Part shown: one piece after another, positions 16,825 to 24,811 of the stretch
Layout of the letters: every line of letters begins with the position of its first letter
Position numbering within the stretch: the first letter of the stretch is position 1
Assembly: GCA_007133065.1 (NCBI GenBank)
Contig: SLNJ01000012.1
Coordinates: 1 to 44,581 of the forward strand
DNA length: 44,581 nt
Reading direction: 5' to 3'
Origin: Opitutales bacterium
GTDB lineage: Bacteria; Verrucomicrobiota; Verrucomicrobiia; Opitutales; Oceanipulchritudinaceae
Program-made: the position numbers and the translations under genes
Notes under the pieces: model-generated
Told to the model about the DNA's origin: nothing
The model's input: the letters and a program-made list of their open reading frames with translations, nothing else
The model's database searches: none

Positions 16825-17853
16825 CTATCGCAGTGCCACAGCGGCTATCGCCTCATCGGTGGCGCCGCGGGCGATTTCGACAACGCGCACCGCATCCTCC
16901 GGCGAAGTCAGCAGTTCCGAGGTGCCCGTCGCAAGGGCGCGTTCCCACTCGGCGTACATTCCTTCAAAACTCTTCTCCGGATGAAACGGGAACTCCTGCC
17001 GGCCGGCGGCGTTCTCCAATGACAATTCCCGGGCTTCGCGGTCGTAGCGGATAACCCCCCCGGTGCCGATCAGTTCGTATACAAATTCCGACCGCTGATT
17101 GCGCGAGGTATGGTGGTATGAAAAACTCGTTTCAATCATCGTGTGGGCGCCGTCGGCATGGTCCATGTGGAGCCACACGTGGTCCGGAGCGGCGTAGTCG
17201 TCCACCCAGGCGCCCGCCCCGCAATAACGGGTCACTTTGGACCCGGTCCAGAAGAGGGCGAGATCGATCTGGTGGGTGCCGCAGTCGCAGAGCGGACCCC
17301 CTTCGAGCATACGTCCCTCCCGGCGCTCTTGGATCACCCGGTTCCCCCCGGCATCGGTCGTGTATTTCCCGTGACAGTTCCAGTTATAAATCAGCCGGAG
17401 CGACTTCACCGAGCCGATCGCCCCCTCCCCGACAAGCTCCAGGATTTTCAGGGCGCTGGGACTGAACCGATAGCAGAACCCGGCGTACAGGGCCGCATCG
17501 GCGCCGGCCATTGCGGCGATCATCTCCTCCGCTTCAGCCCGGTTCATCGCGAGCGGCTTCTCACAGAGAACAGGAAGTCCGTGTGCGGCGGCTCCCAGCA
17601 CGTTTTCGCGGTGCACGGGAGCCGGCGAGGTTATGCTGACGGCCTCGATCCCGGACTCGAAGAAGAGCTCCGGATCGCTGAAGGTTCCCTCGATTCCGAA
17701 TCGTTCCCGACACGCTTCCAGCGCCGCTGTGTTCGGGTCATAGACCGCATGCAAAGCGAGCCCGGGCGTCTTCAGAATCGCCGGAATATGCCCGTACCCC
17801 GCGACAGCGCCGCATCCCATCAATCCGATTTTTTTCATTGGATTCCGTTTCAT
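16825..17853 (-). CDS. Gfo/Idh/MocA-family NAD(P)-dependent oxidoreductase
   Basis: These enzymes oxidise or reduce sugars and related polyols at a ring hydroxyl. The 342-residue product begins with the Rossmann motif GLMGCGAVAGYGH and has the family's conserved EKP in LPVLCEKPLAMNRAEAEEMI. The C-terminal half is the usual open beta-sheet domain, with CDCGTHQIDLALFWTG holding the likely catalytic His/Asp. Two starts are possible: ATG 17853 or ATG 17838, the second opening directly on the Rossmann strand. It lies 4 bases after the stop of the DUF4140-like gene, so the two are probably co-transcribed, although no functional link is obvious. The specific sugar is unknown. Confidence 0.88.
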   Translation of the reverse strand: MKRNPMKKIGLMGCGAVAGYGHIPAILKTPGLALHAVYDPNTAALEACRERFGIEGTFSDPELFFESGIEAVSITSPAPVHRENVLGAAAHGLPVLCEKPLAMNRAEAEEMIAAMAGADAALYAGFCYRFSPSALKILELVGEGAIGSVKSLRLIYNWNCHGKYTTDAGGNRVIQERREGRMLEGGPLCDCGTHQIDLALFWTGSKVTRYCGAGAWVDDYAAPDHVWLHMDHADGAHTMIETSFSYHHTSRNQRSEFVYELIGTGGVIRYDREARELSLENAAGRQEFPFHPEKSFEGMYAEWERALATGTSELLTSPEDAVRVVEIARGATDEAIAAVALR

Positions 17854-17857
17854 CTGA

Positions 17858-18370
17858 TCACTCGAGTCCGAAGACGTCGAGATCCTGTGGAAATTCCACC
17901 GTATAGCGAATGGTACCGGTCTTCTCCTCGCCGGACCGGAGGGCCTCCTTCCACGTCAACGCACCGTCCTCTTCCGGTCCCTCGGCGTCAGCAGGTGCCT
18001 GAAGCAGCCGCACGGCGGTAATCCGCGATTCCAGATCGCGGGTTCGATCGTGGGCCGGTTCGGTCAGGTACACCCGTTCGGTCCGCAGATCCTCCAGCCA
18101 TAATCCCGCACCGCCGGGGAAGCGGAGCCGGACCGAACCCTCGAGGAGATCGGCAGGAAAACCGGAAAGGATCATCTCGTGGCGCCCCGCCTCAAAGGAG
18201 ATCTCAGCCCGCCGCGTGACCTCGGCGGAGGCAGGGTACACGGTAACCGCCTCGATGAACGTGGGAATCGCGTCCCGGTCGCGGGGTGCGACCTCCCCGC
18301 GAGCTGTAAACGAGGCGAACGATGCGGCAAGCATGAGCGCAGCGCAGAGGATCGTGCAACGGAAGTTCAT
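17858..18370 (-). CDS. stand-alone DUF4140-like N-terminal domain of MuiA-type proteins
   Basis: The 170-residue product has a signal peptide (CTILCAALMLAASFASFTARG) and then a segment that resembles the DUF4140 N-terminal domain of the mucoidy-inhibitor MuiA/DUF4139 family. The recognisable pattern is AVTVYPASAEVTRRAEISFE, then GRHEMILSGFPADLLEGSVR and WLEDLRTERVYL. Full-length members are about 500-600 residues with a long coiled coil and a DUF4139 barrel; here the coding frame stops after the first domain. It ends in a KTGTIRYTVEFPQDLDVFGLE-like tail, not in random sequence, so it may be a genuine short form rather than a truncated one. The assignment rests on pattern only. It sits between the CAP-domain gene and the oxidoreductase, all minus strand. 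Confidence 0.55.
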   Translation of the reverse strand: MNFRCTILCAALMLAASFASFTARGEVAPRDRDAIPTFIEAVTVYPASAEVTRRAEISFEAGRHEMILSGFPADLLEGSVRLRFPGGAGLWLEDLRTERVYLTEPAHDRTRDLESRITAVRLLQAPADAEGPEEDGALTWKEALRSGEEKTGTIRYTVEFPQDLDVFGLE

Positions 18371-18442
18371 CGAATCAGGGACCTATGATTTTCATTTGGA
18401 TATCGAAACCGGTCGAATGGGTCAGCGCTCGCGCGCACGCGC

Positions 18443-18721
18443 TCAATCCGGGATGAGTTCGCCCTCGGTCATCGCACGGTCGTGGCCGAAGTGATAGTAG
18501 GACCGGTCCGGTGCAACCGTGCCGCGGAAAAAGAAGAGCCACCCCGGGTCGGATCCGAATTTGTACAGGTACGGGTAGATTCCCTCTGCGGTCCACAACC
18601 ACGAGTCCATTCTGAAGTCGTATACATACACGTTGTCGTGAGCGCTCCAGTGGGCGTACATCCAGGCGTGTTCCGCGTGGTAGATCAACGGAGGGACCTC
18701 CGTGTAGTCCCCAATCCAATA
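18443..18721 (-). other. aromatic C-terminal module (copy 1, on CAP protein)
   Basis: The final 92 codons encode a Trp/Tyr-rich stretch. Its landmarks are YWIGDY, then YHAEHAWMYAHW, VYVYDFRMDSWLWT, YPYLYKFG, GWLFFFRG and RSYYHF. The same order and spacing of landmarks occur at the end of the ice-binding protein (27472-27768). It is terminal in both proteins, which suggests a sorting, anchoring or surface-binding module added to different secreted enzymes. I remember similar endings in Opitutae/Puniceicoccales secreted proteins, but cannot check this here. Confidence 0.65.
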
Positions 18722-19684
18722 CAGGATATCCGCCGTGGAGAAATCGAGTTTGATGTTGTCGCCGGTAAGTTCGATGTACCGGGTGATCGTGTTCGGCCAA
18801 TTCTCGCCCGAGAGCGTGACCGCGAGGGATCCGCTCATGTTACCAAGCGGGATTGCGTAGCCGCCCGAGGCGGAGGTCCGGGCGTAGTATTGACCCGCTC
18901 CGGGGCGCACCGCGAGATCATCGACGCCCTCCCCGGCATCGTACTGCCGGTTGCCGTTACGATCATCGCTGACGACACCGACCAGAAAAGGTCCCGGAGA
19001 TGCCCCGCTGCGCGCGAACTTTTCAGTGGCAAAAGCCACGTCCCAGGTATGGGTTCCCCCGTTGTTCGGATCGTCGCGCTCGACGTCGCCCCGGATCACG
19101 CCCCATCCGGTTTCCACAAAATCGGGCGAGAGCATATTTCGGCGATGCCCCGGGCTGTGAAACAACCCCTCGTGCATCGATTCCACGGCGGACGGCATAT
19201 TCAGCGTTCCGGTCGTGCCGAGCTGGGAGAGATTCTCGCCAGTCGCCCAACTTCCCGAGAGTATGTACCCCGCGCTTTCGATGCGTTCGGTAACGGTCGA
19301 CCCTCCCTCGCCGGTATGGCTGAATTCGTCGTGGGCGAGCATCCACTCGCTGTGTTCGCGCGCGGCGGCGATCAGGCGCGGGTGCATCGCCAGCGGCGGC
19401 TTCGGTTCGGGAGAAATCGTTCCCGGCTCAAGGCCCTCGTTCAGATCGATTTCGTGGCGGTCTGCTTCCGCCTCCGGATCGGCGCGCGCGCGGTTGACGC
19501 GCTCGAGCAGCACCTGCTCCCACACCGTCGGATCGCCGTGGTCGTAGCGCTCGGAAGGCGCCGAATCGGCCGTGCCGCCGAGGACCACCAGTCCCACCAC
19601 GCCAAGCAGCGACGCAATCGCCCGGCGCAGGGCGTACGCCGGCCGCGCAACGACACAGGGGAAGCTTGATTGATGCGATGGCAT
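18443..19684 (-). CDS. secreted CAP-domain protein with C-terminal aromatic module
   Basis: The 413-residue product has an N-terminal export signal (LLGVVGLVVLGGTADSA, about 26-42) and a CAP/SCP domain (about 50-235). CAP marks are EFSHTG, GENLSQL and FHSPGHRRNMLSP, which together supply the His/Glu cavity residues. Next comes a segment with a calcium-loop-like DDRNGNRQYDAGEG and an SdrD-like beta fold (about 240-320). The last 92 residues are an aromatic module also found on the ice-binding protein at 26710 (see separate entry). The ATG at 19684 gives the signal; the frame is open to 19756. Bacterial CAP proteins are secreted and mostly of unknown activity. It heads a minus-strand run with the DUF4140-like gene and an oxidoreductase. 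Confidence 0.88.
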   Translation of the reverse strand: MPSHQSSFPCVVARPAYALRRAIASLLGVVGLVVLGGTADSAPSERYDHGDPTVWEQVLLERVNRARADPEAEADRHEIDLNEGLEPGTISPEPKPPLAMHPRLIAAAREHSEWMLAHDEFSHTGEGGSTVTERIESAGYILSGSWATGENLSQLGTTGTLNMPSAVESMHEGLFHSPGHRRNMLSPDFVETGWGVIRGDVERDDPNNGGTHTWDVAFATEKFARSGASPGPFLVGVVSDDRNGNRQYDAGEGVDDLAVRPGAGQYYARTSASGGYAIPLGNMSGSLAVTLSGENWPNTITRYIELTGDNIKLDFSTADILYWIGDYTEVPPLIYHAEHAWMYAHWSAHDNVYVYDFRMDSWLWTAEGIYPYLYKFGSDPGWLFFFRGTVAPDRSYYHFGHDRAMTEGELIPD

Positions 19685-19845
19685 GACTTCGTTGCGCGAG
19701 TTCGAAGCGAACGTGTGAGCGGCCGCGAGCGTGCCCGAGGCCCGGGCTCGAGGCAAGCGATAAATGCCGGGCTCCTTCCCTGACGAGGCTCCGGACGCGA
19801 GCGGGTCGACTTCTCTGTTGCGAAAGCAGAATTTACCTGTAAACC

Positions 19846-19851
19846 TATAAT
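19846..19851 (+). promoter_or_regulatory. -10 element upstream of the ABC importer genes
   Basis: A perfect TATAAT lies 60 bases before the ATG of the binding-protein gene. No good -35 sits at 16-18 bases; TTGCGA at 19818 is 22 bases upstream, too far for an ordinary sigma-70 site. The local sequence is AT-rich compared with its surroundings, as expected of a promoter. Confidence 0.4.
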
Positions 19852-19911
19852 GCAGGCTGGCTCCAACAATAATTGAATCTTTTATCTTTTATTCGCTTAG
19901 CATCGTCGGAT

Positions 19912-21978
19912 ATGAAGCAGACTTTGATGCGGTTCATCCTGGGCGTGGTTGGCGTATCCGTCGGACTGTTCTGCCTGGTCGAGGTGCTCGCCTATGTGAC
20001 GTGGAGCCTTTCGAATATGGGGGACCGGGCTTTTCAGGAAGCCCTCCAGCGCGAGGTGGTGGATCGTGAGCGCGATGTGATCGGCCATCACCGGGTTTTG
20101 GAGTGGAACGACCGCCTGCGCGACTTCCATGAGGCGCCCGAGTTGGCCGAGCGCGTCGAGGCCGGCACACTTGAACCGGTGGAGCAGCGGCTGCCGAAAG
20201 ACCCGCTGGTGATCGACCCGCCTCAGCAACGGGGGCCGTACGGCGGAGATTGGATGCGCTACGCGGTCGGCGTGGGCGACGTGAATTCGGTCTTTTTCGG
20301 GGGCCGGCTGACTTATGACGGGCTGGTGCGCTGGTGCCCCATGGGCGAGAAGATTCTGCCCAACCTCGCGCGCGACTGGGAGGTGAAGGAGTCCGGGCGG
20401 ATCTATATCATCTATCTGCGAGAGGGGGTGCGCTGGTCGGACGGCGAGCCGTTCACCGCCGACGACATCGTGTTTTGGTACGAGCACGTGCTGCTCAACG
20501 AAGAGATCACCTCCACCATCAACCGCGAGTGGAAGGCGGGCGGCGAGGTGATGGACCTGACGAAGGTGGATGACTACACCATCCGCATCGCGTTCGCCGA
20601 GCCCCGCTCGCTGTTCATCGAGCGGACCCTGGGCTCGCGCTTTTTCGACGCAATGCTCGTCCCCAGACATTACATGAAACAGTTCCATGCCGACTTCGCG
20701 CGGCCCGAGCCGGGGGAGGAACTCAAGGAGGGTGAGCTGCCGCGGTGGTTCCGGCGGGAAATGGAGGAACGCAACTACCATCGCTGGCCCCAGCTCTACT
20801 CGTACATGGACCGGTGGCAGAACCCGGATAAGCCCACGCTCAAGGCATGGAAACTGCACCGACCCCCGCCGAGCCGGCCGGTCGTATTCGTGCGCAATCC
20901 GTATTACTGGAAGGTGGATCCCGACGGCCGGCAACTGCCCTACATCGACCGCGTCAGCTTTCACATCTTTGAGCTTGAGATCATCGCCATGCGCGCGATC
21001 CAGGGCCTGATGCCGATGCAGAAGCGCCACATCCGCTTCGACCGGTACGCCCTGCTGATGGAGAACCAGGGGGTAGGCAACTACGAGGTGCGCCAGTGGA
21101 TCGCCGGCTCGGGCAATGACCTTGCCATCGCGCCGAACCTCAACCACCAGGATCCGGCCACCCGCGAACTGATGCGCGATCCGCGCTTCCGCAAGGCGCT
21201 GTCGCTCGCGCTGGACCGTGAGATGATCAACCAGGCGCGTTACTACGGCCAGGCCCAGCCGCGCCAGGTCGCCGCCTCCGAGCGCTCACCGTTCTACGAC
21301 CCGGAATACGAGTCGGCCTATATCGAGTACGACCCGGAGCGGGCCATCGAGCTGCTCGCGGAGATCGGGCTCGAACGCCGGCGTGACGGTCGGTGGCTGG
21401 GGAAGGATGGCCGACCGTTGCGCTTCCAGATCGATGTGACCAACACGCCCAGCGGCGGAGACGTCCTCGTGGACCTGGTCGCCGACGCGTGGACCGCTCT
21501 CGGCGTGCGGGCCGATGTCAACCGCCTCGCCCGCCCGCTCTTCACCCAGCGGCGCGCCGGTCGCCTCCACGACTTCCACGTCTGGGAGGGCGAGTGGGAG
21601 GACAACCCGATCATTCAGCCGCGCTGGCACATGCCCTACTATCCCGGCGCCTCCCCTTTCGCCGAGGAATACGCGCTCTGGTTCCACACTGACGGCGAAA
21701 GCGGGACCGAGCCTTCAGGGGACATCCGTCGCGTCATCGAGCGTTATCGCGAGATCGAGCAGGAGCTCGACCGGCAGAAACAGATCGAGATGTTTGCGGA
21801 GATCAGCCGCCTCAACCGCGAGAATCTCTGGGTCATCGGCGTGCTGGGCAAGGCGCCGACGCCGGTCGTCGTCCACAATCACATGCGGAACGTGCCGGAC
21901 GTGGCATTGAGCACGTGGGAAGTGCGCTCGCCGGCGAACACCGCAACCGAAGTCTACGTCTGGGAGGGAGGAAACTAG
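19912..21978 (+). CDS. ABC transporter substrate-binding protein, oligopeptide type
   Basis: This is an SBP_bac_5 (cluster C) periplasmic binding protein, the family that binds oligopeptides, nickel or plant-derived oligosaccharides. The 688-residue product has an N-terminal hydrophobic segment (RFILGVVGVSVGLFCLVEVL) acting as signal or membrane anchor, with no lipobox Cys. Family marks are WEVKESGRIYIIYLREGVRW, SDGEPFTADDIVFWYEHVL and, further on, DPRFRKALSLALDREMIN. It is longer than usual (500-600), with a linker of about 90 residues before the first domain and an insertion near RWFRREMEERNYHRWPQLYS. The ATG at 19912 was chosen over an upstream TTG at 19873 because it begins the signal. 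Two permease genes follow 6 and 29 bases apart. The ligand is unknown. Confidence 0.93.
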   Translation: MKQTLMRFILGVVGVSVGLFCLVEVLAYVTWSLSNMGDRAFQEALQREVVDRERDVIGHHRVLEWNDRLRDFHEAPELAERVEAGTLEPVEQRLPKDPLVIDPPQQRGPYGGDWMRYAVGVGDVNSVFFGGRLTYDGLVRWCPMGEKILPNLARDWEVKESGRIYIIYLREGVRWSDGEPFTADDIVFWYEHVLLNEEITSTINREWKAGGEVMDLTKVDDYTIRIAFAEPRSLFIERTLGSRFFDAMLVPRHYMKQFHADFARPEPGEELKEGELPRWFRREMEERNYHRWPQLYSYMDRWQNPDKPTLKAWKLHRPPPSRPVVFVRNPYYWKVDPDGRQLPYIDRVSFHIFELEIIAMRAIQGLMPMQKRHIRFDRYALLMENQGVGNYEVRQWIAGSGNDLAIAPNLNHQDPATRELMRDPRFRKALSLALDREMINQARYYGQAQPRQVAASERSPFYDPEYESAYIEYDPERAIELLAEIGLERRRDGRWLGKDGRPLRFQIDVTNTPSGGDVLVDLVADAWTALGVRADVNRLARPLFTQRRAGRLHDFHVWEGEWEDNPIIQPRWHMPYYPGASPFAEEYALWFHTDGESGTEPSGDIRRVIERYREIEQELDRQKQIEMFAEISRLNRENLWVIGVLGKAPTPVVVHNHMRNVPDVALSTWEVRSPANTATEVYVWEGGN

Positions 21979-21984
21979 CCGCGT

Positions 21985-23046
21985 ATGTGGCCATTGATTA
22001 CCAGACGTATCCTGTGGTTGATCCCGACTCTGCTGGCGATCTCGTTCATCTCGTTCGTGATCATTCAGCTCCCGCCCGGCGATTATTTGACCTCCTACAT
22101 CGCGGCGCTCGAAGCCACCGGCGACGTGGTTGACCAGGAGGAAATCGAACAACTCCGCAGGCAGTACGGGCTCGACCAGCCTTTCATTGTGCAATACCTC
22201 GGATGGCTCGCGAATCTCCTGCCCGTGGGCTGGGCCATCGGCGACGACGCCCTGTTTCTTCAGTCGATCGGGCATCCGATCCTCAAAGCGCCGGACATGG
22301 GCATGAGCTTCGAATACGACGAGCCAGTCACCTCTCTGATCGGCGAACGTCTGGCCCTGACCGTGGCCCTCTCGATCAGCACGCTGCTGTTCACCTGGGC
22401 CGTGGCGATCCCGATCGGGATCATCTCTGCGGTGCGCAAGTACACCATGACCGATCACGTCGTCACCCTGCTGGGATTCATCGGCCTGGCGACTCCGAAC
22501 TTCTTGCTCGCCCTGCTCTTCATGTATTTCAGCTACCGTGTGTTCGGCACCCCGGCGGGCGGGTTGTTCTCGCCCGCTTTTCAGGGCGAGCCCTGGTCCG
22601 CAGGCAAAGTCCTGGACCTCCTTCAGAACATGTGGATCCCGGTCATCATCATCGGGACCGCGGGAACCGCCGGCATGATCCGCGTGATGCGCGGCAACCT
22701 GCTCGATGAACTCGCCAAGCAGTACGTCACCACCGCCCGTGCCAAGGGCGTGCGCCCGGTTCAGCTGCTGATCAAGTACCCGGTGCGCGTCGCGGTGAAC
22801 CCCATCGCCAGCACCGTCGGCTGGGTCCTGCCGATGATTATCTCCGGCGAGGCGATCGTCGCGATCGTGCTCGGGCTGCCCACCACAGGCGAACTGCTAC
22901 TCACCGCACTGATGAACCAGGACATGTACCTCGCCGGCAGCATGGTGATGCTGTTGAGCGTCCTGACGGTGATCGGGACGTTGCTCTCAGACCTTCTGCT
23001 GATCCTGCTCGATCCGCGCATCCGCTACGAGGGCGGGACGCGCTAG
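21985..23046 (+). CDS. ABC transporter permease, DppB/OppB type
   Basis: This is the first inner-membrane subunit of the importer whose binding protein ends 6 bases upstream. The 353-residue product has six predicted spans. The first covers IPTLLAISFISFVIIQL, followed by the signature PPGDYLTSYI and a roughly 90-residue external segment containing QEEIEQLRRQYGLDQPF. The cytoplasmic coupling loop is TTARAKGVRPVQLLIKYPVR, the site that docks on the ATPase. The ending SDLLLILLDPRIRYE is typical of the family. It must work with an OppD/OppF-type ATPase encoded elsewhere. Confidence 0.94.
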   Translation: MWPLITRRILWLIPTLLAISFISFVIIQLPPGDYLTSYIAALEATGDVVDQEEIEQLRRQYGLDQPFIVQYLGWLANLLPVGWAIGDDALFLQSIGHPILKAPDMGMSFEYDEPVTSLIGERLALTVALSISTLLFTWAVAIPIGIISAVRKYTMTDHVVTLLGFIGLATPNFLLALLFMYFSYRVFGTPAGGLFSPAFQGEPWSAGKVLDLLQNMWIPVIIIGTAGTAGMIRVMRGNLLDELAKQYVTTARAKGVRPVQLLIKYPVRVAVNPIASTVGWVLPMIISGEAIVAIVLGLPTTGELLLTALMNQDMYLAGSMVMLLSVLTVIGTLLSDLLLILLDPRIRYEGGTR

Positions 23047-23075
23047 CATACAATGCCCTGTACCCGCACGTGACC

Positions 23076-24266
23076 ATGCAATCGGACCGTCAGAAACCAA
23101 TCGCCCGCGCGCCGCAAGAGGGCTCCAAAGCGTCCCCCGCCGGCGGCGATTCCAGCACGCCGCCCGCCCCGGCGCCTCAGGACGTGAATCTTTACACGGC
23201 GAGTCAGTGGCAGTTGATGTGGTGGAAGTTCCGTCGCCACAAGGGCGCGATGATCGCCGCACTCGTACTCATCGTGCTGTACACGGTCGCGGTCTTCTGC
23301 GAGTTCCTCGCACCGTATCCCCTGGATGCCCGTAACGTCGATTACGCCAGCGCACCGCCACAACGGGTTCACTTCGTCTCCGGCGAGGGAATACACCTGT
23401 GGCCCTTCGTCTACGGGCTCGAACGCACCACCGATCCGGTCACGCTGGCCCCGGTCTACCGCGAGGATCCCGAGCGGAAGTACCCCCTGCAACTGTTCAC
23501 GCGCGGCGAGTCGTATCGAATGTGGGGGCTTTTTGAGACCGACATCCACCTGTTCGGCGTCGCGGAGGGAGGGACCCTCTTTCTGCTCGGTGCCGATTCG
23601 ATGGGCCGGTGCGTCTTCTCGCGCATCCTTTACGGAGCGCGCATCTCGCTGACCATCGGGTTCGTCGGCGTGGCGATCAGCTTTATACTCGGGCTCGTGA
23701 TCGGTACGATCTCCGGCTTCTACGGCGGATCCATCGACAATTTCATCCAACGCTCGATCGAGATCATCATCTCGTTTCCCTCAATCCCACTGTGGATGGC
23801 GCTGGCCGCGGCGCTGCCCAATCACTGGGGACCGGTGCAGACGTACCTGGGCATCACCGTTGTGCTGTCGCTGATCGGCTGGACGGGCTTGGCGCGCGAG
23901 GTGCGGGGCAAGATCCTGGCGCTTCGCGAGGAGGATTATGCGATGGCTGCGGCCCTCGTGGGCGCATCGCAGGTGCGGATCATGTTCCGGCACCTGCTGC
24001 CCGGATTTTTCAGCCACATCATCGTCGTAATCACGCTGATGGTTCCGACGATGATCCTCGCCGAAACGGCGCTCAGCTTCCTGGGCCTGGGTCTTCAACC
24101 GCCGGTGACCAGCTGGGGCGTGATGCTGCAGGAGGCCCAGAACGTTCAGGCTGTGGCCATCCAGCCCTGGCTGCTCACCCCCGTCTTCGCCGTGGTCGTC
24201 ACCGTCCTGGCGTTCAACTTTCTCGGCGACGGCCTCCGCGACGCGGCCGATCCGTATTCCGAGTGA
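23076..24266 (+). CDS. ABC transporter permease, DppC/OppC type
   Basis: This is the second membrane subunit. The 396-residue product begins with a polar, Ala/Pro-rich cytoplasmic tail, then the OppC_N span (IAALVLIVLYTVAVFCEFLA). A periplasmic insertion of about 100 residues between span 1 and LGADSMGRCVFSRILYGARI is longer than in E. coli OppC; the signature is normally LGTDxxGRD, so Cys replaces Asp here. The coupling loop is AAALVGASQVRIMFRHLLPG. The ending FNFLGDGLRDAADPYS is the family's own. ATG 23076 is preferred to an in-frame GTG at 23070. No ATPase gene follows; the next 545 bases hold only decayed sequence. Confidence 0.93.
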   Translation: MQSDRQKPIARAPQEGSKASPAGGDSSTPPAPAPQDVNLYTASQWQLMWWKFRRHKGAMIAALVLIVLYTVAVFCEFLAPYPLDARNVDYASAPPQRVHFVSGEGIHLWPFVYGLERTTDPVTLAPVYREDPERKYPLQLFTRGESYRMWGLFETDIHLFGVAEGGTLFLLGADSMGRCVFSRILYGARISLTIGFVGVAISFILGLVIGTISGFYGGSIDNFIQRSIEIIISFPSIPLWMALAAALPNHWGPVQTYLGITVVLSLIGWTGLAREVRGKILALREEDYAMAAALVGASQVRIMFRHLLPGFFSHIIVVITLMVPTMILAETALSFLGLGLQPPVTSWGVMLQEAQNVQAVAIQPWLLTPVFAVVVTVLAFNFLGDGLRDAADPYSE

Positions 24267-24328
24267 ATCCGGCGTTCCGCAGGACGCAGGGCGTGGAGCA
24301 CCACCCCGGAGCAAGGACTGCCGCCACC

Positions 24329-24394
24329 GTGGGAACGCGGGCATCGTGCCCGCTGTCGAGCTTCCCACATGGTAATACCGCGCCTGAGGCGCGG
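24329..24394. repeat. double palindromic intergenic element (REP-like)
   Basis: Two hairpins sit next to each other. The first has outer arms GTGGGAA (24329-24335) and TTCCCAC (24362-24368) around a perfect inner hairpin GCGGGCA-TCG-TGCCCGC (24337-24353). The second is a perfect CCGCGCC-TGA-GGCGCGG (24378-24394). Both are GC-rich and have three-base loops. This layout is typical of dispersed palindromic elements. They may also act as the transcription end of the ABC permease operon, though no U-run follows. No second copy was spotted in this window. Confidence 0.6.
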
Positions 24395-24640
24395 CGATGT
24401 TGTAGGCAGTGAAGGCGGCTCCCCACATTTCCTCGACCTCCCGGACTTTCCGCAGCGTCTCCCGCGCCTTCTTTTCATCGCCCATCGCCAGGGCATAAAA
24501 GGCTGCGGCATCCACGTCATCGGGGTGGGCTTCGTGCACCCCCCGCTGGGCGTCCAACCAGGTGTCGACCCGTGCCTCATGATCCCGAGCGCGGCTTTCC
24601 TGCGATCGCTTCGGGTAAACTTCAGGAACCGGACAAGGAA
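24395..24640 (-). pseudogene. coding remnant resembling a TPR-type protein
   Basis: Read on the minus strand, this piece has good protein character: PEVYPKRSQESRARDHEARV, then WLDAQRGVHEAHPDDVDAAA, FYALAMGDEKKARETLRKV and EVEEMWGAAFTAYNIAA. The pattern of charged helices around HPDDVDAAAFYALA looks like a tetratricopeptide-type helical repeat. No start is convincing (only a TTG inside) and it is cut off on its C-terminal side exactly where the palindromic element begins. I take it as an internal fragment of a lost gene, with the palindromes inserted at or replacing its 3' part. The original family is uncertain. Confidence 0.42.
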
Positions 24641-24811
24641 CCGGGGTGTCTTCCTATATTCAGTGAACCCGGAGGGAACTCGAGCGGATGACCCAAACGC
24701 AACCCAACCCACAGAATCCCCGGAATAGGTTTGCCGCGCGCGCGGTCTTACGTCTATTCGAGCTCTCCTCCGTTACGCACAATCGACCCTGAACCCGTTG
24801 CTCTGATTCCC

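Noticed and set aside
24688..24792. 34-codon plus-strand ORF beginning MTQTQPNPQN
   Set aside because: Too short, no ribosome-binding site and no motif; it lies in decayed sequence.
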